From: Trichomonas tenax
Lineage: Eukaryota; Parabasalia; Trichomonadida; Trichomonadidae
Assembly (NCBI GenBank): GCA_023091735.1
Contig: JALKBU010001286.1
Coordinates: 1 to 13,093 of the forward strand
Reading direction: 5' to 3'
DNA: 13,093 nt
Under the pieces are notes generated by a model. That model ran no database searches, was not told where the DNA came from, and was given only the letters and a program-made list of their open reading frames with translations. Positions 6,704 to 13,093 of this stretch are shown here, piece by piece (positions within the stretch are counted from its first letter, which is position 1; the number at the start of each line of letters is the position of its first letter). A program made the position numbers and the translations under genes.

Positions 6704-8171
6704 CTATATTAACAAACATAATTTCATCCAATCGCCTTTGAGTATACGGATGATTTCAGGATCATGTGCCAAAGTGAATACCGTGTCACAGTTCTTCGAT
6801 ATCGCATTCATTCTTGCTCCATTCATCATCAAATGTCTGATCACTATATCATTTGATGATTTGACGGCATACATTAATGGAGTGAATCCTTGTTTATCTG
6901 AAGCATCTATATCAACATGCCCATCTATCAATAATAACGCAAGATTTGTATTGTTTTTCTCTATCGAGATATGAAGCGCTGTTTGACCGCTTTTTGTTCT
7001 CTCATTCTTTGGAAAATCTTCTTCAGCTAAAAGAATATTAACAACATCAATGTTATTGAATTTTGCTGCTAAATGAAGTGCATTGCTTAGATTTCTCTCT
7101 CCCACTGTAATATCATCAACAATTTCGAACAAAGTATTAAAAAGTTCACAATCACCAAATTCTATTGATTGCAGTAATGGAAAATCTCCATCTTCGTCAG
7201 GAGAATTAACATCAATGCCGATATTAATCAGGTACATAGTGATATCCATATTTTTGTTCTTTATGGCTGTGCTCAGTAAATGAGAATTGACTAATATATC
7301 CAAATTTGCTCGATAGTTTTTCGCTAAATAAAAGAATAATCCTGATGAATTTGATTCGATTGCATAGCAAACGGCACTCTTGTGTTCATCTGATATAGCA
7401 TTCACCAGTGCACCATTTTGAACAAAATATTCAGCGCATTTATAATCACCTTTCTTGCAAGCATACATTAATGGTGTATGACCTGAAAAATCACCTTTAT
7501 TGATTTCCAATTCCTTTAATTTCTCCAGTATTTCTAAGTTTCCATATTCCGCTGCATAACAAAGTGCAGATTTATTATCTTTATCAGTGGGAAATATATC
7601 TGCATTATTTTCAACTAAGAAATTATTGCTCCTCTTAGATTGTTTTCGGTTATTTTCTGTTCAGATAGACTCAAGAACTGGAACACTTTAGATGCTCCAC
7701 ATGCTGCAGCATAATTTATCAATGGAACGCCATCATATTTTCCAAATCCAGGCTGAATTGATAAAAAATTATTTTATCAACCTCATCATGAATTGCTGTT
7801 GCTAGCAGTTCTTTAGCATTGGCTAACTTCAGTTTATCAAACTCTTTATCATTAGTCTTAACTTTCAAATCTTTAGCCATATCATTCGCTATAATAAACC
7901 TAAACGAATCATATTGTGTATTTGTGATTGGTAAATCTAAGCAAAGCCACATTTGAGCATATTTTTCTATCTATATTTTCTTAGATATTGAAGCTGATAT
8001 CAATAAATGCTCAATTGCCTTATAATATTGAGTTCCTAGAGATTCAATTAAATTTTTAAAATCATCAATTTCAACATCCACTGGATGATAAATAGCTGCT
8101 TCAACATCATACCATGCAAATGCCCACTCAGGAAGTATATATTTATTAAATTCTAACAATGATTGGTCCAT
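6704..8171 (-). pseudogene. Ankyrin-repeat protein gene broken by one stop and two frameshifts
   Basis: The gene reads from ATG at 8169-8171. Its N-terminal region has no ankyrin repeats (MDQSLLEFNKYILPEW...), as in trichomonad ankyrin proteins of the DUF3447 type. It then has about eight ankyrin repeats, for example GHTPLMYACKKGD, SNALHLAAKFNN, GQTALHISIEKN and GFTPLMYAVKSSN. Three lesions break it: an in-frame TAG at 7971-7973, and frameshifts at the T6 run 7763-7768 and the T3 run 7620-7622 (A runs on the plus strand). Each frameshift behaves as one missing T. Allowing one base at each gives 1470 nt, exactly 490 codons, which supports a single former gene ending at the TAG 6704-6706. The 268-codon open frame at 6704-7510 is only its 3' part and begins at a TTG, not at a real start. 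Homopolymer read errors could explain the frameshifts, but not the TAG. Ankyrin proteins bind other proteins; the target is unknown. Confidence 0.85.
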
Positions 8172-8269
8172 TAAAAAAAAATGATTTACAATACCCTCAA
8201 AAATGTTTACAAAATAATCGTATATTAACCTTAAAATAAAAAGGGTCTATAGCTAAAAAGTGACATACA
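8172..8269. promoter_or_regulatory. 98-bp divergent intergenic region
   Basis: It separates the start of the broken ankyrin gene (minus) from the tetraspanin (plus), so both promoters must lie here or overlap the genes. It contains GATTTACAAT and TGTTTACAAAA, similar to the TTTACA words near other genes of the window, and CCTTAAAATAAAAAGG near 8229. No perfect TCAYW initiator is present before the tetraspanin ATG. Confidence 0.4.
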
Positions 8270-8908
8270 ATGAATCTTCGATCATATATCACAGCAATAT
8301 TAATGATAATCTGCAACATTTATGGCGGAATTATCACCGCTGTGAGTACTAAAGCGTGGCTTGTGAGTAGTGGGCTTGGATATATCACGAAAACTCCACT
8401 TTTAGTTTCTTTAGTTCCCGTTTTCTTCTTTTCGATTACTCTCTTCATGCTGTTCGCATACATGTTCACGAAAAAATACGTAATTTATCTAGTAAATCTC
8501 CTTCTTTCGGTTATTATCGCATCGATCGAAGCACACTACGCATTTTACTGGACATTAAACACAAATACGTTCTTTCTCAGCCTTTATCCATCATTCGAGC
8601 TACTAATTAACACACCACAAATTGTTCCTTTGCAAAATTCATTAAGTTGCTGCGGATTTCGAACAGTTAGAGAGTTCAAAGACGACACGTGCGACTCCTC
8701 CGCAACACACACGTGCTACGTAGAGATGTGTAAACGCCTGAGTTTGAATCTTTCAGGCGGCGGAGTTTTTTTAATTGCGCACTTTATTTCGCATCTATTT
8801 GTTTCCATACTATTCAGAAAGATTCAGATCGCAGACAGAAAATCGCGCGGTTACGGACAACTTAACCAAGGATATGGTTCTGAAGATGTTCCACTGAAAG
8901 AAAACTGA
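8270..8908 (+). CDS. Tetraspanin family protein
   Basis: This is a four-helix membrane protein expected to organise protein clusters at the plasma membrane, endosomes or extracellular vesicles; trichomonads have a known tetraspanin family. Membrane segments are at about residues 6-28, 44-66, 70-92 and 164-186. The large extracellular loop (about 93-163) carries the family signature CCG at 127-129 in LSCCGF. Three further cysteines (C141, C149, C154) make five in the loop, whereas four or six is usual. The cytoplasmic tail (187-212) is basic at first, then contains Y195-G-Q-L198, which fits a YxxPhi endocytic or lysosomal sorting signal. Length (212) is normal for the family. The ATG is preceded by an in-frame TGA nine bases upstream. 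Its gene is transcribed away from the ankyrin pseudogene and converges with the surface-protein gene. Confidence 0.88.
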   Translation: MNLRSYITAILMIICNIYGGIITAVSTKAWLVSSGLGYITKTPLLVSLVPVFFFSITLFMLFAYMFTKKYVIYLVNLLLSVIIASIEAHYAFYWTLNTNTFFLSLYPSFELLINTPQIVPLQNSLSCCGFRTVREFKDDTCDSSATHTCYVEMCKRLSLNLSGGGVFLIAHFISHLFVSILFRKIQIADRKSRGYGQLNQGYGSEDVPLKEN

Positions 8909-9286
8909 GTTTGTAGTTGTAAACTCTACTCAAATGTTACGAGATTATATGAATCAGTGATCGAATTTCCAAAGTATCTTGATTCCATTTATATATTTTA
9001 TTTAAAATGTGTTTGTATCATGTATTGTACATAAATGTGTTTAATTGCTCTTTCTCTTTCAATAACAATTGTTTATTAAATTTTGAAATTTAAAAAAATC
9101 GAACAATGACAACTATAAGCTGTTGGATTCATATAAATTAATGAATATATTTGAACCTAATATAAGAAAAGTAATAAATTTGATATAAAAAATTATCAAA
9201 ATATTATATCGAGTTTTGAAGGTTAATTATATGGAGAAAAGTGAAAGACATATGAGTTAAAGAACTACTAAGAATAAAAAATGCTC
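8909..9286. other. AT-rich convergent spacer
   Basis: It lies between two 3' ends. TAAA words (for example TGTAAAC just after the tetraspanin stop) could serve polyadenylation, as UAAA does in Trichomonas, but such words are common in AT-rich DNA. No gene is seen. Confidence 0.4.
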
Positions 9287-10633
9287 TCACTCATATTCAT
9301 ATGAATAATAATCTTCAGAAAGAGACTCTTCCTTGTCGATCGGTGGAGGACGGGTTCTCCTGTAAGCAAAAATCGCAAGACTTACGATGAGTCCTATGAA
9401 TGCCATTATTGCTATAGTGATTCCTGCGATAGCTGGAGCACCGAGTCCTCTTTTTTCACTTTGTATTAAAACAGGGATATCTGATTCTTTGGGAGTTTGC
9501 TTTGGTGTTTCTTCAGGTGTCATTAGAGGCATTGGTGTATCCATTGGAGTTGTATGTGGTGTTGTTATAGGCGTTTCAACAGCAGATTCTCTTGGAGTCG
9601 TTTGCGGCGTTGTTGAAGGAGTTTCAATTGGAGTAGTATTTGAAGTAGTAATTGGAGTTGTACCTGGAGTAGTAATTGGAGTTGTTTGAGGAGTAGTTGA
9701 AGGTGTTGTCATAGGTGTTGTTTGTGGTGTTATTGGAGGTGTTGCAGGAACTGTGACAATTACGCATGTTACAACGCCAATATCATTTGTTGAATCATCG
9801 TTAATGTTTGAATACGGTTTTCCCTTCACTGCATTCTGCAAATAAGACTCGGATATCGTACTGGCGCTTGAATAAGTAATTAAATCATAATAAAAGGAGT
9901 TGCTTTTGAAACAACAATGCGACATGTCTATTTCAGTCACATTGATTGTGGCCGACTTGAGAATACTATCGGTTGTGCCTGAATTTGAGACCGCATCGAA
10001 ATATTTGAACAAACCTTTATTGTAAGACACAACCTGCACGTATGATTGTATATCTTTGTTTGCATTTGTGTTCATAATACGTGTGTATTGAACATTTGAT
10101 TGATCATTCGACGTAGATTTGAAAGATGGAGATTTTGTATGCGATATATTCGAATAGCTCGAGAACACAATCGCACTTCCAAAGTTAAAAGCATAGTACG
10201 ACATTATATCTGTTTGTGAAGGATTATAAATTGTTATTTGATAAGTTCTGCAATTTGTCGACGTTATTGATATGTAATCGCTTGCTTTAGCCCAGCTATT
10301 GTAGAAACATACATTAGAAAAGGCAACAAGGCCGCCTTTAATTTGGATCAAATTTCCACTTTCGGCAACGCAATTTCTGAATATTGTATTCTCTATTAAA
10401 AGGTTTCCATTAGACGGTGATGATATCATCCAGACTCGAGATTGAATATTTTGGACAATACAACTCCAAAAATAAACTCTTGCTGCTCCGAAGTCCTCAA
10501 ATCCTACGTTGTAGTATCTCTGGACGTCTGGCCGGCCCGAGTAGTAATCAGACCATGCCTTGTTGTATATTAAGAAATTAGAATCTGCATGAAGCCGGTA
10601 AACAACGAGTTTTTTGATGTTGTAATCGTCCAT
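9287..10633 (-). CDS. Pmp/adhesin-like type I surface protein with Thr-Pro stalk
   Basis: The 448 residues fall into four parts. Residues 1 to about 290 resemble right-handed beta-helix rungs of trichomonad Pmp-like proteins (for example NLLIENTIFRNC and GGLVAFSNVCFYNS), with many Ser, Asn and Tyr and several Cys. Residues 298-381 are a TTP-rich stalk likely to be O-glycosylated. Residues about 398-424 (GAPAIAGITIAIM...) form the single membrane helix. Residues 425-448 are a cytoplasmic tail that starts RRTRPPP and ends EDYYSYEYE. This order predicts an extracellular head held off the membrane, perhaps for adhesion; the function is inferred from family resemblance only. There is no recognisable N-terminal signal peptide, and an in-frame TGA lies six bases before the ATG with no coding-like sequence upstream. 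The gene may be 5'-truncated or enter the secretory route by its C-terminal helix. It lies 188 bp downstream of the casein kinase gene on the same strand. Confidence 0.8.
   Translation of the reverse strand: MDDYNIKKLVVYRLHADSNFLIYNKAWSDYYSGRPDVQRYYNVGFEDFGAARVYFWSCIVQNIQSRVWMISSPSNGNLLIENTIFRNCVAESGNLIQIKGGLVAFSNVCFYNSWAKASDYISITSTNCRTYQITIYNPSQTDIMSYYAFNFGSAIVFSSYSNISHTKSPSFKSTSNDQSNVQYTRIMNTNANKDIQSYVQVVSYNKGLFKYFDAVSNSGTTDSILKSATINVTEIDMSHCCFKSNSFYYDLITYSSASTISESYLQNAVKGKPYSNINDDSTNDIGVVTCVIVTVPATPPITPQTTPMTTPSTTPQTTPITTPGTTPITTSNTTPIETPSTTPQTTPRESAVETPITTPHTTPMDTPMPLMTPEETPKQTPKESDIPVLIQSEKRGLGAPAIAGITIAIMAFIGLIVSLAIFAYRRTRPPPIDKEESLSEDYYSYEYE
9491..9742 (-). repeat. In-frame TTP-type tandem repeat encoding the stalk
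   Basis: The coded residues 298-381 repeat units such as TTPQ, TTPM, TTPI and TTPG, loosening to ETP and EETPK towards the membrane. The DNA repeats are imperfect multiples of 12 bases (plus strand GGAGTTGTW and GGTGTTGTT words). Such arrays can gain and lose units and vary in length between strains. Confidence 0.85.
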
Positions 10634-10821
10634 TTGTCAAGTAAAACTCACAAAAATTGAGCACTTGACGAATAAATCATTCAAAAATGAGATTTTGTAA
10701 ACTAAAAAAGTCAAAATTATAATTTATGCTTAACTCTCGCTAATATAAATAGACAAGTGCCGGAAAAAATGAATTATTAATAAAGTAGTATGAATTTAAC
10801 ACAAACAAAAAATAACAAATA

Positions 10822-11877
10822 TTATTTCTCATTGTAGAAGATCCTTCTTGCCTTGGGATACTTAACACGTTCGTCCCTTGGTTTAATTTTCCTCTCATTG
10901 ACCCTAATGTACTGTCCTGCACAGCGGATCAAGTAAATTGATGGAAGAGGACGGTGAATTGATGCTTGGAAGTCCCAGTCATATATGCCATCGTTAACTA
11001 AGTTGTGCTTGTTGAACAAGCCCTGAAGAACTGACCTAATCCAAGCATAATTTGGTGTTTCATCGTATCTTAAGCGGCGAACATATTCATATATCTGTCT
11101 GAATTCGGAAGGAATGCCAAAACATAGCTGTTCAGATGTCGTTTGTAGCTTCATTTGTGAAATTTTTTCTTGGCGTTCATCAGGATCTTTTATTTTGACT
11201 TCCTGCCATGGAAGGGAGCCTCTCAAGAACCTAATGATTACATACACAATACTTTCGAGGTCATCACGTCTAGATTGAGATTCACCGAGATGAGTATTAA
11301 CAGAAACATAGTGTGCTGTACCGATTAAGCCGTTGTTTGGTGAATAAATTTGATGCTCCTTTGTCTTTGGATCGATATATTGAGTGGACACACCAAAGTC
11401 GATAGCGTAGATTTGTTTTCTGCAATCGCCGAGTCCAATCAAAAAGTTATGCGGTTTGATATCTCTGTGGAGGATACCCGATCGATGGATGTATTCAATA
11501 CACCTGAAAAGTTGGTCTGCAATCATTAAGATTGTTTTGAGCGAAAATCTTTTACCGTTACGTTTGAAGCAGGATTCTAATGAGGCACCCATCCTTTCCA
11601 TAACGAGAAATTTCGATTTCTTGTAATCGAATAGACCGTAGACTTTAGGAATGTTTGATGAGCCTTGAAGAGTTGTGTAGCATTTGTACTCGTTAGGAAG
11701 TTGAGGCTGAATAGCATTTCCTGTCTCAAACTTCAACGCAACAACAGTTTGTGTTTCTATATCTTCGGCTTCGTATACATCACCGAAACTGCCTCCACCA
11801 AGATGTTTTCTGGCGATGTAGCGGTTGTTGAAAGTGATGCCAACCAATCTTTTCGAGCTGAAGCCTTGATTCGACAT
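10822..11877 (-). CDS. Casein kinase 1 family protein kinase
   Basis: This is a Ser/Thr kinase of the CK1 group, widely expanded in trichomonads, acting in the cytoplasm or nucleus on pre-phosphorylated or acidic targets. The kinase domain spans about residues 20-300 of 351: glycine loop LGGGSFGDV (26-34), ATP lysine K49 in VALKFE, catalytic loop HRDIKPHNFL (137-146), DFG (160-162), and the CK1 signature GTAHYVSVNTHLGESQSRRD (186-205) in place of the usual APE motif. The commoner form of that signature has GTARYASINTHLG; here Arg is replaced by His and Ile by Val. The C-terminal 50 residues are basic (VNERKIKPRDERVKYPKARR) with no palmitoylation-type cysteines at the end. No intron is present. 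An 18-bp perfect palindrome lies 43-60 bp before the ATG. Confidence 0.95.
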   Translation of the reverse strand: MSNQGFSSKRLVGITFNNRYIARKHLGGGSFGDVYEAEDIETQTVVALKFETGNAIQPQLPNEYKCYTTLQGSSNIPKVYGLFDYKKSKFLVMERMGASLESCFKRNGKRFSLKTILMIADQLFRCIEYIHRSGILHRDIKPHNFLIGLGDCRKQIYAIDFGVSTQYIDPKTKEHQIYSPNNGLIGTAHYVSVNTHLGESQSRRDDLESIVYVIIRFLRGSLPWQEVKIKDPDERQEKISQMKLQTTSEQLCFGIPSEFRQIYEYVRRLRYDETPNYAWIRSVLQGLFNKHNLVNDGIYDWDFQASIHRPLPSIYLIRCAGQYIRVNERKIKPRDERVKYPKARRIFYNEK

Positions 11878-11919
11878 CTTAAATTTTTTTATATATTGAA
11901 ATTATATTGTGTAAAAAAC

Positions 11920-11937
11920 GATTTTTTTAAAAAAATC
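11920..11937. repeat. 18-bp perfect palindrome
   Basis: GATTTTTTTAAAAAAATC reads the same on both strands, at -43 to -60 from the casein kinase start. Simple composition makes chance likely. Confidence 0.6.
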
Positions 11938-12019
11938 ACAAAAAAGACTACCTATGGCTATATCTGTCATTTAAACAATAATTAGCGATAACGAATATTT
12001 TAAAAATTATAAAAATTTT

Positions 12020-12039
12020 ATCGAAAATCTCTTTTCGAT
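12020..12039. repeat. 8-bp stem hairpin with TCTC loop
   Basis: ATCGAAAA and TTTTCGAT pair perfectly around TCTC. Confidence 0.65.
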
Positions 12040-12142
12040 GTGAAAAACTAAACATTTTTAATAAATTTATAATAAATTATATATGATTTTGGAAGCTCTT
12101 TCTAAATAGATAATAAAAAATAAATATTGTCGATGGGATTTA

Positions 12143-12181
12143 TATTCAATGTAAAGTTTTCAAAAGTGATAACATTGAATA
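12143..12181. repeat. 10-bp perfect inverted repeat
   Basis: TATTCAATGT (12143-12152) and ACATTGAATA (12172-12181) are exact inverses around 19 bases. TGTAAAG and GTTTACAC words lie symmetrically at the inner left and outer right edges. Confidence 0.6.
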
Positions 12182-12540
12182 GTTTACACCAAAAAATTGC
12201 ATCGAAGATAATTCGTTAATTATATTGGAAATTCACAAAAAATAAGGAATACTCATTTAAAAACATCAAAATGCAACGTTTTCATGCTGAAAATAATCAA
12301 AAGTCATTTTTGTTGCTTTAAATGTCAATCAATTCGTGATTTATAATATTTCCACATGAAATTTTTCAAAAATATTTTTCATTGGAAAATCATCAAAATT
12401 TTAATTGCTTTATTCATGTTTTAATGATGTTTACATTACAAAGAACCGTATCTTTGTATTATTCTAAAAAAGATAAGTCTTAATATTCAAAAGTCAGCAA
12501 ATATATTTATCCTCTTGAATTAAAAATTGGTTTTCAAGAG

Positions 12541-12904
12541 ATGGAAACCATAGAAACATTTTCCAATGGTTATGAAGAGATTTTTACTGATTGTTGCTTA
12601 GATTTTGTCAAATTTTTGAATCGCGTGGAAATATATTAATCGATTAATTCATATTTCCTATGCAGAATATACAGAGCATCGTAATGGGCCTGCATTTTAC
12701 ATAGAAGATAGCTCTAAAAATCCAATATGTTTTATATGGGCGTGGTTTTATTTCATTAATTTGGCGCTCTTTAGCATTTCATATCCAGAAACACAATAGC
12801 AGCCTTCAAATACGACGACATTTTACTCATTAATTGCAAAAAAATTTGATGGCATTATTCAATATTCATTATCAGCAACTCTTCACTTCACGATTAATCA
12901 AAAA
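12541..12904 (+). pseudogene. Doubtful decayed frame of unknown identity
   Basis: An ATG at 12541 opens 32 codons (METIETFSNGYEEIFTDCC, then LDFVKFLNRVEIY) to a TAA at 12637. One frame over, codons from about 12620 run to TCT-TAA at 12904 with a single TAG (12797-12799), giving for example YAEYTEHRNGPAFYIEDSS and FYSLIAKKFDGIIQYS. The composition looks more protein-like than neighbouring frames, and the segment precedes an ankyrin fragment on the same strand, so it could be the N-terminal part of a broken ankyrin gene. No motif proves it. Confidence 0.2.
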
Positions 12905-12963
12905 TCTTAAAAATATAAACAACACCAAAATTACGAAACATACAAACAAAATTTACAAAATAA

Positions 12964-13093
12964 AAACTCGTCAACTTCTTGATCAAGTTCAAAGTTGATA
13001 TGAACACTCCCGATCTTAAGAAATACACACCAATTACATATGCTATGAAGAGAAGATACAATGATATTGTCATTGCTATGATCAGCACAAACA
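12964..13093 (+). pseudogene. Ankyrin-repeat gene fragment running off the window edge
   Basis: After a TAA at 12961-12963 the frame is open to the window end (43 codons). It reads KLVNFLIKFKVDMNTPDLKK followed by YTPITYAMKRRYNDIVIAMI. This is the second helix and turn of one ankyrin repeat followed by a nearly complete next repeat (D-L-K-K-Y-T-P-I-T-Y-A-M). The fragment begins in the middle of a repeat with a stop just before it, and the only ATG (13000) is also mid-repeat. The upstream part of the gene is therefore missing, frameshifted or decayed. The 64-codon minus-strand frame over the same bases (12894-13088) is its shadow. Whether the rest is intact cannot be seen. Confidence 0.65.

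Larger units (their letters stand above)
11878..12540. other. AT-rich, hairpin-rich region upstream of casein kinase 1
   Basis: No gene is seen in about 660 bp. It should contain the kinase promoter and holds the three inverted repeats listed separately. Confidence 0.5.

Noticed and set aside
7971..7973. Reassigned stop codon (TAG read through) in the ankyrin gene
   Set aside because: The intact genes here end normally at TAA or TGA and have no internal TAG; two other lesions in the same gene favour decay.
9387..9689. 100-codon plus-strand open frame rich in GVV
   Set aside because: It is the opposite-strand shadow of the Thr/Pro stalk repeat of the surface protein.
12894..13088. 64-codon minus-strand hydrophobic frame
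   Set aside because: It overlaps the clear ankyrin reading on the plus strand and consists of AT-rich hydrophobic codons.
1..13093. Spliceosomal introns
   Set aside because: The two kinases, the tetraspanin and the surface protein read through without a break, and I found no trichomonad-type branch/3' site (ACTAACACACAG).

Overview
The window looks like nuclear DNA of a parabasalid protist of the trichomonad type (Trichomonas, Tritrichomonas or a relative). It has AT-rich spacers between uninterrupted genes, an intron-free MAP kinase and casein kinase 1, an ankyrin-repeat protein of the kind that is hugely expanded in trichomonads, a small tetraspanin, and a surface protein with a Thr/Pro stalk, one membrane helix and a Tyr/Glu-rich tail. 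I see no perfect T. vaginalis-type initiator (TCAYW) close to the starts of the intact genes, so I do not name a species. Nothing suggests a bacterium or a virus.

Layout. Positions 1-4387 are poor in intact genes and rich in debris. They hold a probable short non-autonomous transposon (380-1069) with long imperfect inverted ends and a 10-bp flanking direct repeat, as in Mutator-like elements. They also hold two copies of a 100-bp dispersed repeat (2742-2841 and 3990-4089, 93% identical), a TTA microsatellite, and three stretches that read like decayed coding sequence (1848-1991 +, 2706-3005 +, 3365-3763 -). Positions 4388-6130 carry two genes in tandem on the minus strand: an ERK-like MAP kinase with SEY in place of TEY, and downstream of it a 168-residue protein of unknown function. 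The latter's promoter holds an array of TTTAMAY-type motifs about 20 bp apart.

Positions 6704-8171 hold an ankyrin-repeat gene on the minus strand broken by one in-frame stop and two single-base frameshifts in T runs. It diverges, across 98 bp, from an intact tetraspanin gene on the plus strand (8270-8908). Positions 9287-11877 carry a Pmp/adhesin-like type I surface protein and a casein kinase 1, both on the minus strand. The last 1.2 kb is an AT-rich, hairpin-rich upstream region, a doubtful decayed frame, and the start of an ankyrin fragment that runs off the right edge.

The genes do not form one pathway. The two kinases are signalling genes. The tetraspanin and the stalked protein are cell-surface or endosomal genes. 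The ankyrin copies are members of a high-turnover multigene family. I see no clear new multi-gene system. The best leads are the Mutator-like short element, the SEY kinase, the phased promoter array, and the unrecognised decayed frames beside the dispersed repeat.
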